A DNA stretch of 64,000 nucleotides from Salegentibacter sp. (GTDB lineage: Bacteria; Bacteroidota; Bacteroidia; Flavobacteriales; Flavobacteriaceae), in contig CP051246.1 of the NCBI GenBank assembly GCA_017795085.1, forward strand, positions 496,001 to 560,000, in the 5' to 3' direction. Position numbers and translations under genes: made by a program. Every line of letters begins with the position of its first letter. The first letter of the stretch is position 1. The notes beneath the pieces are model-generated. The model was not told the origin of the DNA and searched no databases. It saw nothing but the letters and a program-made list of their open reading frames with translations. This document shows, in pieces, positions 36,568 to 45,617 of this stretch.

Positions 36568-37511
36568 AGACAGTATTATTTTTCAAGGGCGTTCAGTTTA
36601 AATTGATCAGGATATTCATAATTTATCTAATCTTATCTTTTTATATAAATCCCCTGTCAATAAATGCACAGGCTATACAGCAGGAGGGGCAGAATGAATC
36701 GCAAATCAATGTAATAAGTGCCAATATAAGAGTAGCTTTAAAAGAGGATTATTCAAAAGGTGTGGGATGGGATGAGCGTAAGGAATTGCTTTTTCGCATT
36801 CTGAAAAATAAGAATCCTGATATTTTGTGTTTGCAGGAAGTATTAAAAGTTCAGAATAAGGCCTTTAAAGATAACTTCCCCAATTACTTTTCATTTGGGT
36901 ATGAAGGACCTGAAATGGATGCTTATACCGATGATGCTTACCACGGGATTGCAAAGAATCCAATTCTGTTTTCTAAAGAAAAGTTTGAGTTGATTTCCTC
37001 AGGAACTTATTGGCTTTCTGATACTCCGCATATAGGGGGGTCTAAGTCATGGAATACTGCTAGAGCTAGGCATGTGAATTGGGTTAGGATAAGGGATAGA
37101 AATACACAAAGAGAATTCAGAATCTTAAATACTCATTTTGATCACGTTTCTAATGAGGCTAAGAAGAACCAGGCCCTAATGATTTTGAAGGAATCAAATC
37201 AATACCCTAAAGCTTTCCCTCAAGTTTTAGCAGGTGATTTTAATTCTGATACGACCAGTGAACCAATTGATATAATATCTAATTTCTGGAAAGATAGTTA
37301 TGCTGAAGTACATGGAGATACGGATCCTGGATTTACAGTACATGGCTTTATTGGCGATGAAGCAAAAACTAAAAAAGGTAAAGTCGATTTTATATTTATT
37401 AAGGGAGATATTCAGGCTCTTCAATCGGATATCATTAAGGATAAGGAAGATGGGAAATATCCCAGTGACCACTATTTTGTCTCTGCTAAACTTAAATTAA
37501 TTGGTAAATAA
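36564..37511 (+). CDS. Exported endonuclease/exonuclease/phosphatase-fold phosphodiesterase 1
   Basis: The 315-residue protein has a signal-like hydrophobic region (IFIIYLILSFYINPLSINAQ) and the complete EEP fold motifs: NVISANIRV, ILCLQEVLKV with the metal-binding Glu, ILNTHFDHVS, LAGDFNSDTTS, KGKVDFIFIKGD and the final YPSDHYFVSA (Ser-Asp-His). The family hydrolyses phosphodiesters or phosphomonoesters, including nucleic acids, sphingomyelin and inositol phosphates. An exported copy among GDPD and phosphatase genes points to an organic phosphodiester; the exact bond is unknown. It is translationally coupled to the FAD oxidoreductase. Confidence 0.9.
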   Translation: MKTVLFFKGVQFKLIRIFIIYLILSFYINPLSINAQAIQQEGQNESQINVISANIRVALKEDYSKGVGWDERKELLFRILKNKNPDILCLQEVLKVQNKAFKDNFPNYFSFGYEGPEMDAYTDDAYHGIAKNPILFSKEKFELISSGTYWLSDTPHIGGSKSWNTARARHVNWVRIRDRNTQREFRILNTHFDHVSNEAKKNQALMILKESNQYPKAFPQVLAGDFNSDTTSEPIDIISNFWKDSYAEVHGDTDPGFTVHGFIGDEAKTKKGKVDFIFIKGDIQALQSDIIKDKEDGKYPSDHYFVSAKLKLIGK

Positions 37512-37518
37512 TTAAAAT

Positions 37519-38439
37519 ATGAGTAAGGTTGTTTGCTTTTTTGTTGTTTTTCTGGGGTATAGTTTCTGTTCTATGGCGCAGGGCATTGATAGTACACTAA
37601 CAATTTTAAACTATAATGCTTATCACGGTTTTAGTGGAGACGCTGATTTAGAAAAAAGTTATGTCGAGTGGGTTAAGGAAATTGATCCTGATATTGTTGC
37701 TTATCAGGAGATGAACCAATATAGCCAAAATGCTATTGGTGAACTGGCTAGCAATTATGGTCACCCTTATGCTGTTATAATGAATAAAGAATTTGGAGTC
37801 CCGGTAACACATCCCTTAGCAATCACCTCAAAATTTCCAATTTTAGATGTGAAAAGAGTTATTGATAATATGTGGCATGGCTATATGTATGCTAATATAG
37901 AAGGGCTGCATTTATTTATTACTCATTTAGCACCCTTCACTTTAAGCGATAGAAAGAAAGATATTCGGAAAATCATAGCCCAAGTTGATCTCCTGCCTGA
38001 AGATGAAAGAATTATCATAGCAGGAGACTTTAATTCCTTATCATCAAAGGATTCTACTTTTTACGGGGAAAGACTATTAAACTCAATGAAAAGAATAGAG
38101 GGAAGACGTGAACCCAAAAGTGAAACTCCTATTGTACGAAATAGAATTATTTATCGAAAAAATCTTAATAAGGGGAAAGTTGATTATTCAGTTATTCAAC
38201 AGTTGATAGATCATGGGTTCTACGATTCTTTTTATTTAAAGAACGATAACTTTAAGCATACAGTTCCTACTTCTGGTCACGCAAAAAAAAGCTCCAAACT
38301 TAGAAGAATTGATTATGTATGGGTTAGTAAAAGCTTATCCAATTATTTGTCAGATGCCCAGATTATCCAGGATGAAACTACTGATCACTTATCAGATCAT
38401 TATCCAATTTTGATAAAATTAGATTTTAATAAGAATTAA
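37519..38439 (+). CDS. Exported endonuclease/exonuclease/phosphatase-fold phosphodiesterase 2
   Basis: A second EEP-family protein of 306 residues starts seven bases after the first. It has the signal VVCFFVVFLGYSFCSMAQ and motifs LTILNYNAYHGFSG, DIVAYQEMNQYS, LFITHLAPF, IIAGDFNSLSSKDS, LRRIDYVWVSKS and DHLSDHYPILIKLD, so all catalytic positions appear intact. It is clearly divergent from its neighbour, so the pair probably cut different bonds of the same substrate and is not a recent duplication. Confidence 0.9.
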   Translation: MSKVVCFFVVFLGYSFCSMAQGIDSTLTILNYNAYHGFSGDADLEKSYVEWVKEIDPDIVAYQEMNQYSQNAIGELASNYGHPYAVIMNKEFGVPVTHPLAITSKFPILDVKRVIDNMWHGYMYANIEGLHLFITHLAPFTLSDRKKDIRKIIAQVDLLPEDERIIIAGDFNSLSSKDSTFYGERLLNSMKRIEGRREPKSETPIVRNRIIYRKNLNKGKVDYSVIQQLIDHGFYDSFYLKNDNFKHTVPTSGHAKKSSKLRRIDYVWVSKSLSNYLSDAQIIQDETTDHLSDHYPILIKLDFNKN

Positions 38440-38442
38440 AAG

Positions 38443-39378
38443 ATGTATAGCCTTACTATGAAAAATGGAGTTTATTTTTTTTTGATACTAAGTTTTGGTT
38501 TTTATTCAAAAACCTGGTCTCAAACGTACAATAGTTTAGAAATTGAAAATGTCGATGAATTAAAGGAATTGTTCACCTATTCATCTCATCCTCTGCCTAT
38601 AATTTGTGGACATCGTGGTGGGATAAATGAAAATTTTCCGGAAAACAGCATTGCCGCTTTCGAGAATACATTAAGTGAAATTCCTGCTTTTTTTGAAGTG
38701 GATCCAAGATTGACAAAAGATAGTGTGGTGGTTGTATTTCACGATGCCACATTGGATAAAAAAACAACAGGCACTGGAAGTCTTTCAGATTATAATTACG
38801 AAGATCTAAAACAATTTAATTTAAAGGATTCTCAAGGCAATCTTACAGATAAAAAAATTCCTTCACTTGATGAGGTTTTTAAATGGGCCAGAGGAAAAAC
38901 AGTTCTTATGTTGGATAAAAAAAATGTACCGCTCTCACTTTTGCTAGAAAAAATCATTCAACATAAGGCAGAATCGTATGTACTGGTTTCAACCTATAAG
39001 CCCCAGGAAGCTGAATTTTATCATAAACGCAATAAGGATATTATGTTCGAGGCTTTTATTAAAAGTGAAAAAGATCTTAAGGCTTATGGAGATGCAGGCA
39101 TACCGTGGGAAAATATTGTTGCCTATGTTGGGCAGCCCAAGAAGCCGAGTTTATATAAGCTATTACATCAAAAAGGTGTTATGTGCATAGCTTATACGGC
39201 ACCTAAATTAGAAAAGATTAAGGATAAAAAGAACAGGATGGAAAGCTATAGAAAAACAATTATTGATGGTGCAGATATTTTATTGGCAAATGATGTTTTT
39301 GAAGTTTATAAAGTGATAGAACCGTTGTTTCTGGAAACCGATCCCAAAAAAGAGTTTATCAAACAAAAAAGCTTTTGA
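38443..39378 (+). CDS. Exported glycerophosphodiester phosphodiesterase family protein 1
   Basis: GDPD enzymes cleave glycerophosphodiesters to sn-glycerol-3-phosphate and an alcohol, and some (GlpQ-like) attack wall teichoic acid. This 311-residue protein has a signal (VYFFLILSFGFYSKTWSQ) and the catalytic motifs CGHRGGINENFPENSIAAF, FFEVDPRLTKDSVVVVFHDA and TTGTGSLSDYNYEDLKQFNL, with the two histidines, the Glu-Asp metal ligands and the PEN loop present. A start at 38443 or 38458 is possible. It follows the second EEP gene by three bases. Confidence 0.93.
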   Translation: MYSLTMKNGVYFFLILSFGFYSKTWSQTYNSLEIENVDELKELFTYSSHPLPIICGHRGGINENFPENSIAAFENTLSEIPAFFEVDPRLTKDSVVVVFHDATLDKKTTGTGSLSDYNYEDLKQFNLKDSQGNLTDKKIPSLDEVFKWARGKTVLMLDKKNVPLSLLLEKIIQHKAESYVLVSTYKPQEAEFYHKRNKDIMFEAFIKSEKDLKAYGDAGIPWENIVAYVGQPKKPSLYKLLHQKGVMCIAYTAPKLEKIKDKKNRMESYRKTIIDGADILLANDVFEVYKVIEPLFLETDPKKEFIKQKSF

Positions 39379-39507
39379 GGAACTTTCTTAATGGGGTATC
39401 CCCTTGAAAATCTCAAATTGATTATCTCCCATAATAATAGTTGAATTGTAGAAAGTTAGATAGGAGTGAAATTGATTTTTCTTGAAAAACGCTTAAAATA
39501 AAAATTT

Positions 39508-40440
39508 ATGAATTTTATAAAAATCTCTCAGCTAATAGTTTTTTTCGCCATAGCTTTTGGTCACGCCCAGAACATAAAAAATACTCTTGTCTTCCCAACG
39601 GTTGAGGATACCAAATCATTCTTTTCAAATTCAGGCTCCAGAATGCCCATTATTAGTGCTCATCGTGGAGGTGCTTTGAAAGGTTATCCCGAAAACTCTT
39701 TGGAAACTTTTGATTACACACTGCAACATATACCGGCCATTTTCGAAGTCGATGTTCGTTTAACAAAAGATGATAAAGTAGTCCTTATGCACGATGCAAC
39801 CTTAGAAAGGACAACTTCGGGTAAGGGGAAGGTAAAGGATCATACGTTAAAACAAATTAAAAAACTACGTCTTAGGGATCCAGAAGACAAGCTAACAGAA
39901 AATAACCCACCATCTCTAAAGGAGGCTATTATATGGAGTAGAGGTAAGACATTATTGAACCTGGATGTTAAAGATGTCCCCATAGAACATAAGGTAAATC
40001 TTGTAAAGGAACTAGAAGCATTCTCCCATGTAATCTTTACAGTCCATAATGCTAAGCAAGCAAAAGCTTTTTATGATTTAGATAGAAGAAGCATGTTTTC
40101 TGCATTTATCAAAAATAAGGAAGCACTCTTATCCTTCGAAAGAGCTAAAATTCCTTGGGAGAATATACTTATCGCCTATGTTGGGCCAGATATTAAGCAA
40201 GAGCATAAGGATTTGTACAGGATGATCCAAGAAAAAGGGGTTTTAATAATGGTAAGTGGATCACCTATTTATGATAAACTACCGATGATTTACGATAGGA
40301 TAAGGGGGTATAAAGATATTTTCGAGAGTGGGGTGGATATTATTGAATCTGATAGACCTTTAGAGGCAGCATTAGCATTACTTCCCTATTTTCCAACAAA
40401 TAGTGAAAGATTTTATTATTGGAAACGAGAAAATAAATAA
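39508..40440 (+). CDS. Exported glycerophosphodiester phosphodiesterase family protein 2
   Basis: A second GDPD of 310 residues with signal LIVFFAIAFGHAQ and motifs ISAHRGGALKGYPENSLETF, AIFEVDVRLTKDDKVVLMHD and TTSGKGKVKDHTLKQIKKLR. All catalytic positions are present. It is a diverged paralogue of the preceding gene (same architecture, same IPWEN motif near the C terminus). A 128-base gap with a small GGGGTATCCCC hairpin separates the two, so a minor processing or promoter site may lie there. Confidence 0.93.
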   Translation: MNFIKISQLIVFFAIAFGHAQNIKNTLVFPTVEDTKSFFSNSGSRMPIISAHRGGALKGYPENSLETFDYTLQHIPAIFEVDVRLTKDDKVVLMHDATLERTTSGKGKVKDHTLKQIKKLRLRDPEDKLTENNPPSLKEAIIWSRGKTLLNLDVKDVPIEHKVNLVKELEAFSHVIFTVHNAKQAKAFYDLDRRSMFSAFIKNKEALLSFERAKIPWENILIAYVGPDIKQEHKDLYRMIQEKGVLIMVSGSPIYDKLPMIYDRIRGYKDIFESGVDIIESDRPLEAALALLPYFPTNSERFYYWKRENK

Positions 40441-40457
40441 TTGGATACTCATAAATT

Positions 40458-41711
40458 ATGCATATAACAGACAGAATAGGTCTACCAAAAAACTTATCCA
40501 TAGGGTATATCGGGGTTCTGATATTTATGATGGGAGATGGTGTGGAACAAGGTTGGTTAAGCCCCTATTTAGTGGAGCAGGGCTTAAGTATGGAGAAGTC
40601 AGCATTGCTTTTTACAGCTTATGGTGTGACAGTGGGCATTTCTGCGTGGTTATCAGGTGTGTTAGTTGAAAGCTTTGGGCCCAGAAAAATAATGCTAACC
40701 GGATTGTTTTTATATATAGTTGGAACAATTGGCTTTGTTGGAATTGGGCTTCCAGATTTGAATTATGAACTCATGCTTCCTACCTATGCTATGAGAGGTT
40801 TTGGTTATCCCTTTTTTGCTTATTCGTTCTTAGTTTGGATAACCTACAATTCTCCTCAATTTATTTTAGGTAGAGCAGTTGGATGGTTTTGGTTTGTTTT
40901 TACGGGGGGCTTAGTTGTTTTGGGATCTTATTATTCAAGTTGGGCCATAGTGAAATTAGGATATATTCCGACACTATGGAGTTCAATAATTTGGGTGTTA
41001 ATAGGTGCCTTTTTGGCAATACGCCTTAATAAAGCTAGTTTTAAGAAGTTTAATGATGAGGGTAAGCCCAACACTTCAAAACTTTTGGCTGGGTTTACAG
41101 TAATAAGGGAAGAACCCAAAGTGTTGTTGGGAGGAATTGTTCGCATCATAAATACTACGGCCCAATTTGCCTTTCCTGTTTTTATTCCAACCTATTTAGC
41201 AGAGTTTGGATTTTCTACTTCTGAATGGTTACAAATTTGGGGAACCATATTTATAGCCAATATTGGTTTTAATTTATTATTTGGTTTTATAGGGGACACC
41301 ATGGGGTGGCGAAATACAGTCTTATGGTTTGGTGGTGTAGGATGTGGTTTCTCAACATTATTATTCTTTTATTCTCCTAGCCTTTTTGGTGCAAATTTTT
41401 GGCTGGTAATGGCGTGTGGAATACTATGGGGAGCTTTACTTGCTGGTTATGTCCCCCTTTCAGCCTTGATACCTTCTTTAGTTAAAAATAAAGGAGCGGC
41501 TATGTCAATTTTGAATTTAGGTGCAGGCTTAGCGGTGTTTGTTGGACCTGCATTAGTGGGCCTTTTTATCACCCAGTTAGGAAGCGAAGGGGTCGTGTGG
41601 ATTTTAGCAGGTCTTTACTTTATAAGTGCTTTCTTAACTCATTTTATCAACCTACCCCAATTAGAACATAAAGCTTTTACCTCTAGGAATAAAAAATCAT
41701 TACTTACTTAA
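40458..41711 (+). CDS. MFS transporter, polyol permease type (RbtT/DalT/CsbX-like)
   Basis: The 417-residue carrier has about 12 membrane spans and no signal peptide. The N terminus, LSIGYIGVLIFMMGDGVEQG, WLSPYLVEQG and the loop VESFGPRKIMLTGLFLYIVG, recall the ribitol/D-arabitol permease group of the major facilitator superfamily. Conserved blocks TYAMRGFGYPFFAYSFLVWI and AVGWFWFVFTGGLVVLG support this. A polyol permease next to two sugar kinases and exported phosphodiesterases is the best clue to the substrate of the locus. The family-level call (MFS) is certain; the polyol subgroup is by recognised pattern only. Confidence 0.85.
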   Translation: MHITDRIGLPKNLSIGYIGVLIFMMGDGVEQGWLSPYLVEQGLSMEKSALLFTAYGVTVGISAWLSGVLVESFGPRKIMLTGLFLYIVGTIGFVGIGLPDLNYELMLPTYAMRGFGYPFFAYSFLVWITYNSPQFILGRAVGWFWFVFTGGLVVLGSYYSSWAIVKLGYIPTLWSSIIWVLIGAFLAIRLNKASFKKFNDEGKPNTSKLLAGFTVIREEPKVLLGGIVRIINTTAQFAFPVFIPTYLAEFGFSTSEWLQIWGTIFIANIGFNLLFGFIGDTMGWRNTVLWFGGVGCGFSTLLFFYSPSLFGANFWLVMACGILWGALLAGYVPLSALIPSLVKNKGAAMSILNLGAGLAVFVGPALVGLFITQLGSEGVVWILAGLYFISAFLTHFINLPQLEHKAFTSRNKKSLLT

Positions 41712-41742
41712 TTAAAATTTAATACATACTAAATCCTTTAAA

Positions 41743-42702
41743 ATGAAAATATTAATAACAGCCCCTTACAATGAGCCTGGTAGGCAAGAGATTGACAAGT
41801 CAATTGGAAAAGTGATATATCGACCCTGGAAAACTAAGGGGCGAGCTTACAATGAAGATGAGTTGATTAGTTTACTTTCTGAAACTAAGGCCGAGGCCTT
41901 AATAACTGAACACGATGAAGTGAGTTCAAAAGTTATTGAAACATTTCCTAATTTAAAATTTATTGGTGTTTGCCGGGGTACCCCTTCGAACATTGCCTTA
42001 GAAGAAGCTAAAAGAAATGGTATTCCTGTTTATAATACCCCTGGCAGAAATGCCCAAGCCGTTACAGAAATGTTTTTGGCTGGAGTTATCATCTTAATGC
42101 GAAAAATTATTCCCGCTAATTCTTGGTTGGAAAATAAAAAGTGGGAAAAAGGGGCCCATACTTCTTATTTGGAATTTAAGGGAAATGAATTAGCCAATAA
42201 AACGATTGGGATGATAGGCTTCGGCGATATTGGCCAATGTATAGCGAACGTTTTAAGGGATTTACCTTGTAAGATTCAATACTATGATCCCTATGTAAAA
42301 TGTAACGATTCTGCATATGAAAGTGTAACCCTTGATGAGGTATTTTCAAGTAGTGATGTTGTGTCGGTTCATTTACCTGTGAATTCCGAAACTACTGGGA
42401 TGATTGATAAAGAATGTTTTTCAAAAATGAATGACGATGCTATTTTCGTCAATACCGCTCGTTCTTCTGTAGTTGATCGAAATGCATTATATGAAATCTT
42501 GTCCTTAGGTGGAATAGCAGGTGCGTATCTAGATGTATTCGATCATGAACCTCCTGATGATTTAGACTATAAAATTATTGAATTACCAAATGTTTTTGCA
42601 ACTCCACATATCGCGGGTGCTACCCACGAAGTAGAAGATCACCACGTCAGGATTATGAATAAAACTTTGAAGGAAGAACATGGAATTATTGTTAAAAAAT
42701 AA
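41743..42702 (+). CDS. NAD-dependent D-2-hydroxyacid dehydrogenase family protein
   Basis: The 319-residue enzyme has the D-isomer-specific 2-hydroxyacid dehydrogenase layout. The NAD motif GFGDIG is at 159-164 (after TIGMI), and the catalytic residues are R240 in VNTARSSVVD, E269 in DVFDHEP and H289 in TPHIAGATHE. The N-terminal substrate region reads FIGVCRGTPSNIALEEAKRN. It sits between the polyol permease and two kinases. Members of this family act on 2-hydroxy or sugar acids, so an aldonate or polyol-derived acid is a reasonable guess. Confidence 0.92.
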   Translation: MKILITAPYNEPGRQEIDKSIGKVIYRPWKTKGRAYNEDELISLLSETKAEALITEHDEVSSKVIETFPNLKFIGVCRGTPSNIALEEAKRNGIPVYNTPGRNAQAVTEMFLAGVIILMRKIIPANSWLENKKWEKGAHTSYLEFKGNELANKTIGMIGFGDIGQCIANVLRDLPCKIQYYDPYVKCNDSAYESVTLDEVFSSSDVVSVHLPVNSETTGMIDKECFSKMNDDAIFVNTARSSVVDRNALYEILSLGGIAGAYLDVFDHEPPDDLDYKIIELPNVFATPHIAGATHEVEDHHVRIMNKTLKEEHGIIVKK

Positions 42703-42713
42703 AAGTTACCAAT

Positions 42714-44180
42714 ATGAAAGAGGAATGTAAAAACTATTTAATAATTGATATTGGTACTGGAAATGTGAGGGTTGCATTAACCAATTCCCATGGAGATATC
42801 CTGGATGTGCTAAGAGATGACGTGCAATATTATAATGATAATCATTATAAAGAAGCTTTATACTTTGAACCTGACCAGCTTTGGGAACAAATTAAGAGTT
42901 TAACACAAAAGGTTTGTGAGGACCATCCCCAAACTAATATTTATGCTATTACAGTTTCTAGTCAGCGGGAAGGAATAGTAATAATTGATCAGGATGAAAA
43001 CTCCATTATTGGATTACCCAATCACGATCATAGGGGACGCCATTGGGAAAGTATAATTAATAAACAAAAAATTATATATGAGAGGACAGGTAGGGTACCA
43101 AGCTCATTGTTTTCAGCATTAAAGATTATAGGTCTAAGAGAAGGTCGACCAGATGTTTTTAAAAACCTAAATTATTTCACAAGCATAAGTGATTGGTGTC
43201 AATTTAAATTGTCAGGGGTTTTGGGGTATGAGCATTCCCAGGCATCTGAGACCTTGTTATATGATGTAAAACAGAAAAAATGGTCCAATGAATTGGTTGA
43301 AATCTTTGGGTTGAATAATAGTATTCTTCCTCCCCTCCATAATTCCGGAAAAATCCTAGGTGAAATCTTGCCAACGATAGCGGAAGAACTCCAGCTTCCT
43401 AAGGAGGTCAAAATTATAGTAGGGGGTGCAGATACTCAGCTTGCTATAAAAAGCACGAAGCCTGCCTTAAATGATATGGTTATAATTTCCGGTACAACAA
43501 CCCCGGTAGTCCAGGTCACTCCTAATTTTATTACGGATGAAAAGGAGCATACTTGGACGAATAGGCATGTAGATAATAATAATTTTATTCTGGAAACCAA
43601 CGCAGGGGTAACCGGTTTGAATATTCAAAGGTTAAAAGGAATATTTTATCCAAATGAGGATTATAGTATTATAGAGAATGAATTGGAAAGAATTAAATCC
43701 GAGAAGTGTATCGCATCACTAGGCTCTTTAGTAGCTTCAGAAAATATTTCTTTGACTACTGGGGGGTTTATTTTTGAGACCCCTGTTTCACATACTTTAA
43801 AAAGAGCGGATTTTATTTTAGCTGCTTTTTGGGACCTGGCCAATAGTATTAAAGAAAACTTTAATTATTTGGCCAGTCTAACAAATTATTCAAAAAGCTA
43901 TGTATGGGGCTGTGGAGGAGGATTTCAAAGCCGGATATTAGGTCAAATGATATCAAACTTAATTGATTGCGAAATAAGAATTCGGCCTGGATTTAAGGAT
44001 GCGTCCGTTATTGGAGGCATAATTACTTGTAATCAGACCCTGGGCATAACCTCATTAATTGCAGATGAATGGGAGGAAATATATCCTGATAATCTGGATT
44101 CAAAAAAAATACTGTCAACAAATAAATGGCGGGATTTAAGAAAGAATATAAGCGAAAATTTTAATAATAAAATATTATGA
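42714..44180 (+). CDS. FGGY-family carbohydrate kinase 1 (LsrK-like)
   Basis: This 488-residue ATP-dependent kinase phosphorylates a sugar or polyol. The first phosphate motif is LIIDIGTGNVRVALTNSHGD. VSSQREGIVIIDQDENSIIG followed by NHDHRG resembles the substrate region of the autoinducer-2 kinase LsrK more than that of xylulokinase. The second-domain motifs VGGADTQLAI, ISGTTTPVVQV and the adenosine motif VWGCGGGFQSRILGQMISN are present. It overlaps the second kinase by four bases. The substrate is unknown, and the LsrK resemblance does not by itself imply quorum sensing. Confidence 0.92.
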   Translation: MKEECKNYLIIDIGTGNVRVALTNSHGDILDVLRDDVQYYNDNHYKEALYFEPDQLWEQIKSLTQKVCEDHPQTNIYAITVSSQREGIVIIDQDENSIIGLPNHDHRGRHWESIINKQKIIYERTGRVPSSLFSALKIIGLREGRPDVFKNLNYFTSISDWCQFKLSGVLGYEHSQASETLLYDVKQKKWSNELVEIFGLNNSILPPLHNSGKILGEILPTIAEELQLPKEVKIIVGGADTQLAIKSTKPALNDMVIISGTTTPVVQVTPNFITDEKEHTWTNRHVDNNNFILETNAGVTGLNIQRLKGIFYPNEDYSIIENELERIKSEKCIASLGSLVASENISLTTGGFIFETPVSHTLKRADFILAAFWDLANSIKENFNYLASLTNYSKSYVWGCGGGFQSRILGQMISNLIDCEIRIRPGFKDASVIGGIITCNQTLGITSLIADEWEEIYPDNLDSKKILSTNKWRDLRKNISENFNNKIL

Positions 44181-45616
44181 ATCCAGGTTTTATAGGTTTG
44201 GATATTGGAACTCAGGGAGCAAGAGCAGTTCTAATTAATTTTAAAGGCCAATTAATTTCTAAAGCTAAGGTTGAATTCCAATTAACTGAAAATTCGCGAG
44301 TAGAACAGTCTCCGGAAATGTGGTGGGATTCTACACTTAAACTTTTAAAAAAAGTAATATCCGAATGTACAACCTCCCAACATATAAGTATTAGCGCTAT
44401 TTCAGTAACCTCTACTTCTGGAACTGTTATACCCTTAAATATAAATAAAGAACCTCTTTCAGATGCCCTAATGTACAGTGATCCCCGATCTCAGGATGTT
44501 GGAGAAGAATGCCAGAAAGCCGCAAAACTCCACGCAATGAGGTATACTGGTTTTAATTCAAGTAGTGGATTATCTAAGATGGTCTGGTTTTGCAGAAAAT
44601 TTCCCGAAAAGGTTGAAAAGATCAAACATTGGGTTCATGCAGCTGATTTTATTACAGGTAAGATTTCAGGTATATGGGGAGTGACTGATTTTACAAATGC
44701 CTTGAAATCAGGTTATGATTTAAAGAAGGAGAAATGGCCAAATTATTTGTTCGAGGACTTAGAATTAAATCGAGAGTGGATGCCGAAAGTTTTTCCCTCA
44801 GGCGAAATACTAGGTAAAATGAAATCGGAATTGGCCCAAGATTTAGGACTTAAAAACTCTCCTTTTGTCACAAGTGGTATAACGGATGGTTGTGCTTCAC
44901 AAATTGCCTCTGGTGCAATTAAACCTGGTGATTGGAACACCACAATAGGAACAACTTTAGTGATAAAAGGAGTAACTAGAAAAGAAATAATAGACCCTTA
45001 TGGACGATTTTACAGTCATAAACACCCTGAAAACTACTGGATGCCTGGAGGTGCAAGTAACACAGGGGCGGATTGGGTGACTGAAAGTTTTAAGAAGGAT
45101 TTTGATGTATTAGAGGAAAAAGCATTAAACCAAATACCGACTTCTCATTTAAGTTACCCTTTACGACAAAAGGGAGAGCGCTTTCCATTTATAGCTCCAA
45201 ACGCCATTGGATTTGAACCAAAGAATATTTCTCGAGTTGGGCATTTTGTAGCAAATATGGAAGGCGTCGCATTTATCGAAAAATATGCATACGAGATTGC
45301 CGCGGAATTATCCTTGGAAAAGGTTAATAAGGTTTTCTCTGCAGGAGGAGGAAGTTTAAGTGAAAGTTGGTTAAAAATTAGAAGTAATGTATTAGATCTG
45401 CCAATTTATCGAATGAAGTGGACTAGTGGTGCATTTGGAGCGGCTGTACTAGCCGCCTCACAAACTCATTTTACTAATTTGACAGAAGCCGGCACAAACC
45501 TGATTCATTTGGATAAAGAAATTTTCCCTGAAAAAGACCTAAAGCTTCAGTATCAGGAAAAATACCAGGCATTCAAGGAAGAACTTATAAATAAAAATTA
45601 TATAACTAGAAATTAA
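44177..45616 (+). CDS. FGGY-family carbohydrate kinase 2 (xylulokinase/ribulokinase-like)
   Basis: The second kinase has 479 residues with GFIGLDIGTQGARAVLINFK (phosphate 1), ISVTSTSGTVIPLN, HWVHAADFITGKISG, TSGITDGCASQIASGAIKPG, WNTTIGTTLVIKG and the adenosine motif VNKVFSAGGGSLSESWLKIR, where the last block contains the GGG loop. It is distinct from kinase 1. Two different FGGY kinases suggest either two polyol/ketose products or sequential use of isomers. It starts inside the stop region of kinase 1 (ATGA overlap). Confidence 0.92.
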   Translation: MNPGFIGLDIGTQGARAVLINFKGQLISKAKVEFQLTENSRVEQSPEMWWDSTLKLLKKVISECTTSQHISISAISVTSTSGTVIPLNINKEPLSDALMYSDPRSQDVGEECQKAAKLHAMRYTGFNSSSGLSKMVWFCRKFPEKVEKIKHWVHAADFITGKISGIWGVTDFTNALKSGYDLKKEKWPNYLFEDLELNREWMPKVFPSGEILGKMKSELAQDLGLKNSPFVTSGITDGCASQIASGAIKPGDWNTTIGTTLVIKGVTRKEIIDPYGRFYSHKHPENYWMPGGASNTGADWVTESFKKDFDVLEEKALNQIPTSHLSYPLRQKGERFPFIAPNAIGFEPKNISRVGHFVANMEGVAFIEKYAYEIAAELSLEKVNKVFSAGGGSLSESWLKIRSNVLDLPIYRMKWTSGAFGAAVLAASQTHFTNLTEAGTNLIHLDKEIFPEKDLKLQYQEKYQAFKEELINKNYITRN

Positions 45617-45617
45617 T

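Noticed and set aside
42714..44180. Quorum-sensing (AI-2) kinase interpretation of the LsrK-like kinase
   Set aside because: No Lsr transporter, LsrF or LsrG is nearby, and the phosphodiesterase/polyol context gives a simpler explanation.
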